From Verrucomicrobiota bacterium (GTDB taxonomy: Bacteria > Verrucomicrobiota > Verrucomicrobiia > Opitutales > UBA953), in NCBI GenBank assembly GCA_009924535.1, contig RFRI01000054.1, forward strand, positions 1 through 7,707: DNA of 7,707 nt. The letters run 5' to 3'. The position numbers and the translations under genes were made by a program. Every line of letters begins with the position of its first letter. Within the stretch, counting starts at the first letter, position 1. The notes under the pieces were generated by a model. That model was given only the letters and a program-made list of their open reading frames with translations, was not told the origin of the DNA and did no database searches. Positions 6,646-7,707 of this stretch are shown here, in pieces.

Positions 6646-7707
6646 ATGAACTCCCCGCTGCCGCTTGACCCTTCCTTGCCCGAGCCGCTCGCCCGTCGCG
6701 AATTCCTGCGCATGCTGGCCGCCGCCGGCGCCGCGACGCTGTCGATGGGCGCGCCGCGCCTGCTCGCCGAGAGCGAGAAGCTCGTCCAGCCCGCCGCCAC
6801 CGCCGATTCGGTCATCCTCATCTGGCTCGCCGGCGGCATGGCCGCGCCGGAGACCTTCGACCCGAAGCGTTACGCTCCTTACGAGAAGGGCCTGTCTTAC
6901 GACCGCGTGCTCAGCACCTTCCCCGCGATCCCGACTTCCGTCGACGGCGTCCGCATCTGCGAAGGACTCGAGAACATCGCGCAGGTCATGGACCGCGGCA
7001 CGTTGATCCGCTCGGCCGTGCAGCCCGACCTCGGCAGCATCCTGCATTCGCGCCACCAGTTCCATTGGCACACCGGCTACGTGCCGCCGCAGACCGTCGC
7101 CTGCCCGCACATCGGCGCGTGGATGGCCCGCGTGCTCGGCCCGCGCAATCCGGTGATGCCCGCCTTCATCAACATCGGCCAGCGCCTCGAAGGCGTCGGC
7201 GAGAGCGAGGAACTCAAGTCTTTCACGACCGCCGGATTCTTCGGCGGCGAGTACGGCCCGATGAACCTGCCGTTCCCCGAGGAAGCCGCCGCCGCCGTGC
7301 GTCCGCCCAAGGGCATGGACGCCGGCCGTTTCGTGAACCGCGACCGCGAGTTCCGCCGGCTCGTGGACGCGACGCCCAGCCGCGACCTGCTCAGCGACCA
7401 TCAGCATGAGTCCATGCTGCGCTCGATGGACAACGCCTACCGCCTGCTTAGCGCCAAGGAGCGCGCCGCGTTCGACATCTCCCTCGAGGCGCCCGAAGTG
7501 CAGAAGGATTATGACACCGGCCGCTTCGGCCGCGGCTGCCTGCTGGCGCGTCGGCTCGTCGAGAACGGCGCCCGCTTCGTCGAGGTCACCACCGAGTACG
7601 TGCCGTTCTTCCAGTGGGACACGCACGGTAAGGGCCACGAGACCGTCGCCAAGATGCACGCCGAGATCGACCGGCCGATCGCGCGCCTCATCCGCGACCT
7701 CGAGCAG
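6646..7707 (+). CDS. DUF1501 protein, Tat-exported, N-terminal part (3' end beyond the window)
   Basis: The first 354 residues of a DUF1501 protein (PF07394, a relative of the alkaline phosphatase/sulfatase fold). The N-terminus carries a twin-arginine signal, ARREFLRML with Arg17-Arg18, followed by a small-residue hydrophobic stretch ending near RLLA (38-41), so it should be exported folded. Family motifs visible: VILIWLAGGMAAPETFDPK (56-74), HSRHQFHWHTGY, RFGRGCLLARRLVENGARFVEV and WDTHGKGH (324-331). Enzymatic activity has not been shown for the family as far as I know. It starts 5 bp after the DUF1553 stop, with no Shine-Dalgarno sequence, so translational coupling is likely. DUF1549/DUF1553 and DUF1501 genes are regularly paired in PVC genomes, which supports joint function. 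Because of the upstream duplication, the frame from 4153 enters this gene in frame; ATG 6646 is still the proper start, as it places the Tat motif at the N-terminus. Confidence 0.93.
   Translation, partial: MNSPLPLDPSLPEPLARREFLRMLAAAGAATLSMGAPRLLAESEKLVQPAATADSVILIWLAGGMAAPETFDPKRYAPYEKGLSYDRVLSTFPAIPTSVDGVRICEGLENIAQVMDRGTLIRSAVQPDLGSILHSRHQFHWHTGYVPPQTVACPHIGAWMARVLGPRNPVMPAFINIGQRLEGVGESEELKSFTTAGFFGGEYGPMNLPFPEEAAAAVRPPKGMDAGRFVNRDREFRRLVDATPSRDLLSDHQHESMLRSMDNAYRLLSAKERAAFDISLEAPEVQKDYDTGRFGRGCLLARRLVENGARFVEVTTEYVPFFQWDTHGKGHETVAKMHAEIDRPIARLIRDLEQ

Noticed and set aside
6496..7659. 387-codon open frame on the minus strand
   Set aside because: Antisense to the DUF1501 gene with its Tat signal and family motifs; another effect of GC bias.

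Overview
The window is GC-rich DNA, apart from an AT-rich island near 2685-2795. Its gene content is typical of the Planctomycetes-Verrucomicrobia (PVC) group. The markers are a PSCyt1/DUF1549/DUF1553 protein next to a DUF1501 protein, a secreted lactonase-like beta-propeller, a truncated SGNH hydrolase, and starts that mostly lack Shine-Dalgarno sequences. A verrucomicrobium (Opitutae-like) is my best guess, but this is inferred from gene families only; no rRNA or other taxonomic marker is present.

Layout. (a) 2-328, plus strand: the 3' end of an SGNH/GDSL-type esterase. (b) 349-380: a hairpin that can serve as a shared terminator for the converging genes on both sides. (c) 393-2684, minus strand: a probable two-gene operon of a sigma-70 family factor (1734-2684) followed by a secreted monoheme cytochrome c-like protein (393-1694). 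(d) 2685-2994: a divergent AT-rich control region with a near-consensus promoter (TTGAAT, 18-nt spacer, TATAAT) firing rightward, and a leader of about 200 nt. (e) 2995-7707, plus strand: a tightly packed operon of a lactonase-fold lipoprotein, a PSCyt1-DUF1549-DUF1553 protein and a Tat-exported DUF1501 protein that runs off the window. Gaps between these three genes are 15 and 5 bp.

The most striking feature is a perfect 40-bp tandem duplication (two units at 5987-6066) inside the DUF1549/DUF1553 gene. Because 40 is not a multiple of 3, it shifts the frame. Removing one copy restores an 815-residue protein ending at 6640. With both copies present, the shifted frame has no stop and enters the DUF1501 gene in frame, so the unbroken frame from 4153 to the window edge looks like a fusion of at least 1185 codons. 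The 205-codon join is about 28% arginine and is almost certainly out-of-frame translation rather than a real domain. The duplication is either a recent mutation or an assembly error.

The second point of interest is the sigma factor. Its -35 recognition helix looks normal, but several residues used for -10 melting and recognition in E. coli sigma-70 are replaced.

Together, the three rightward genes suggest an envelope or periplasmic system acting on an unknown substrate, possibly a polysaccharide or sugar lactone. The leftward pair links a transcription factor to a secreted cytochrome. I see no CRISPR array, tRNA, rRNA, phage or insertion sequence here.
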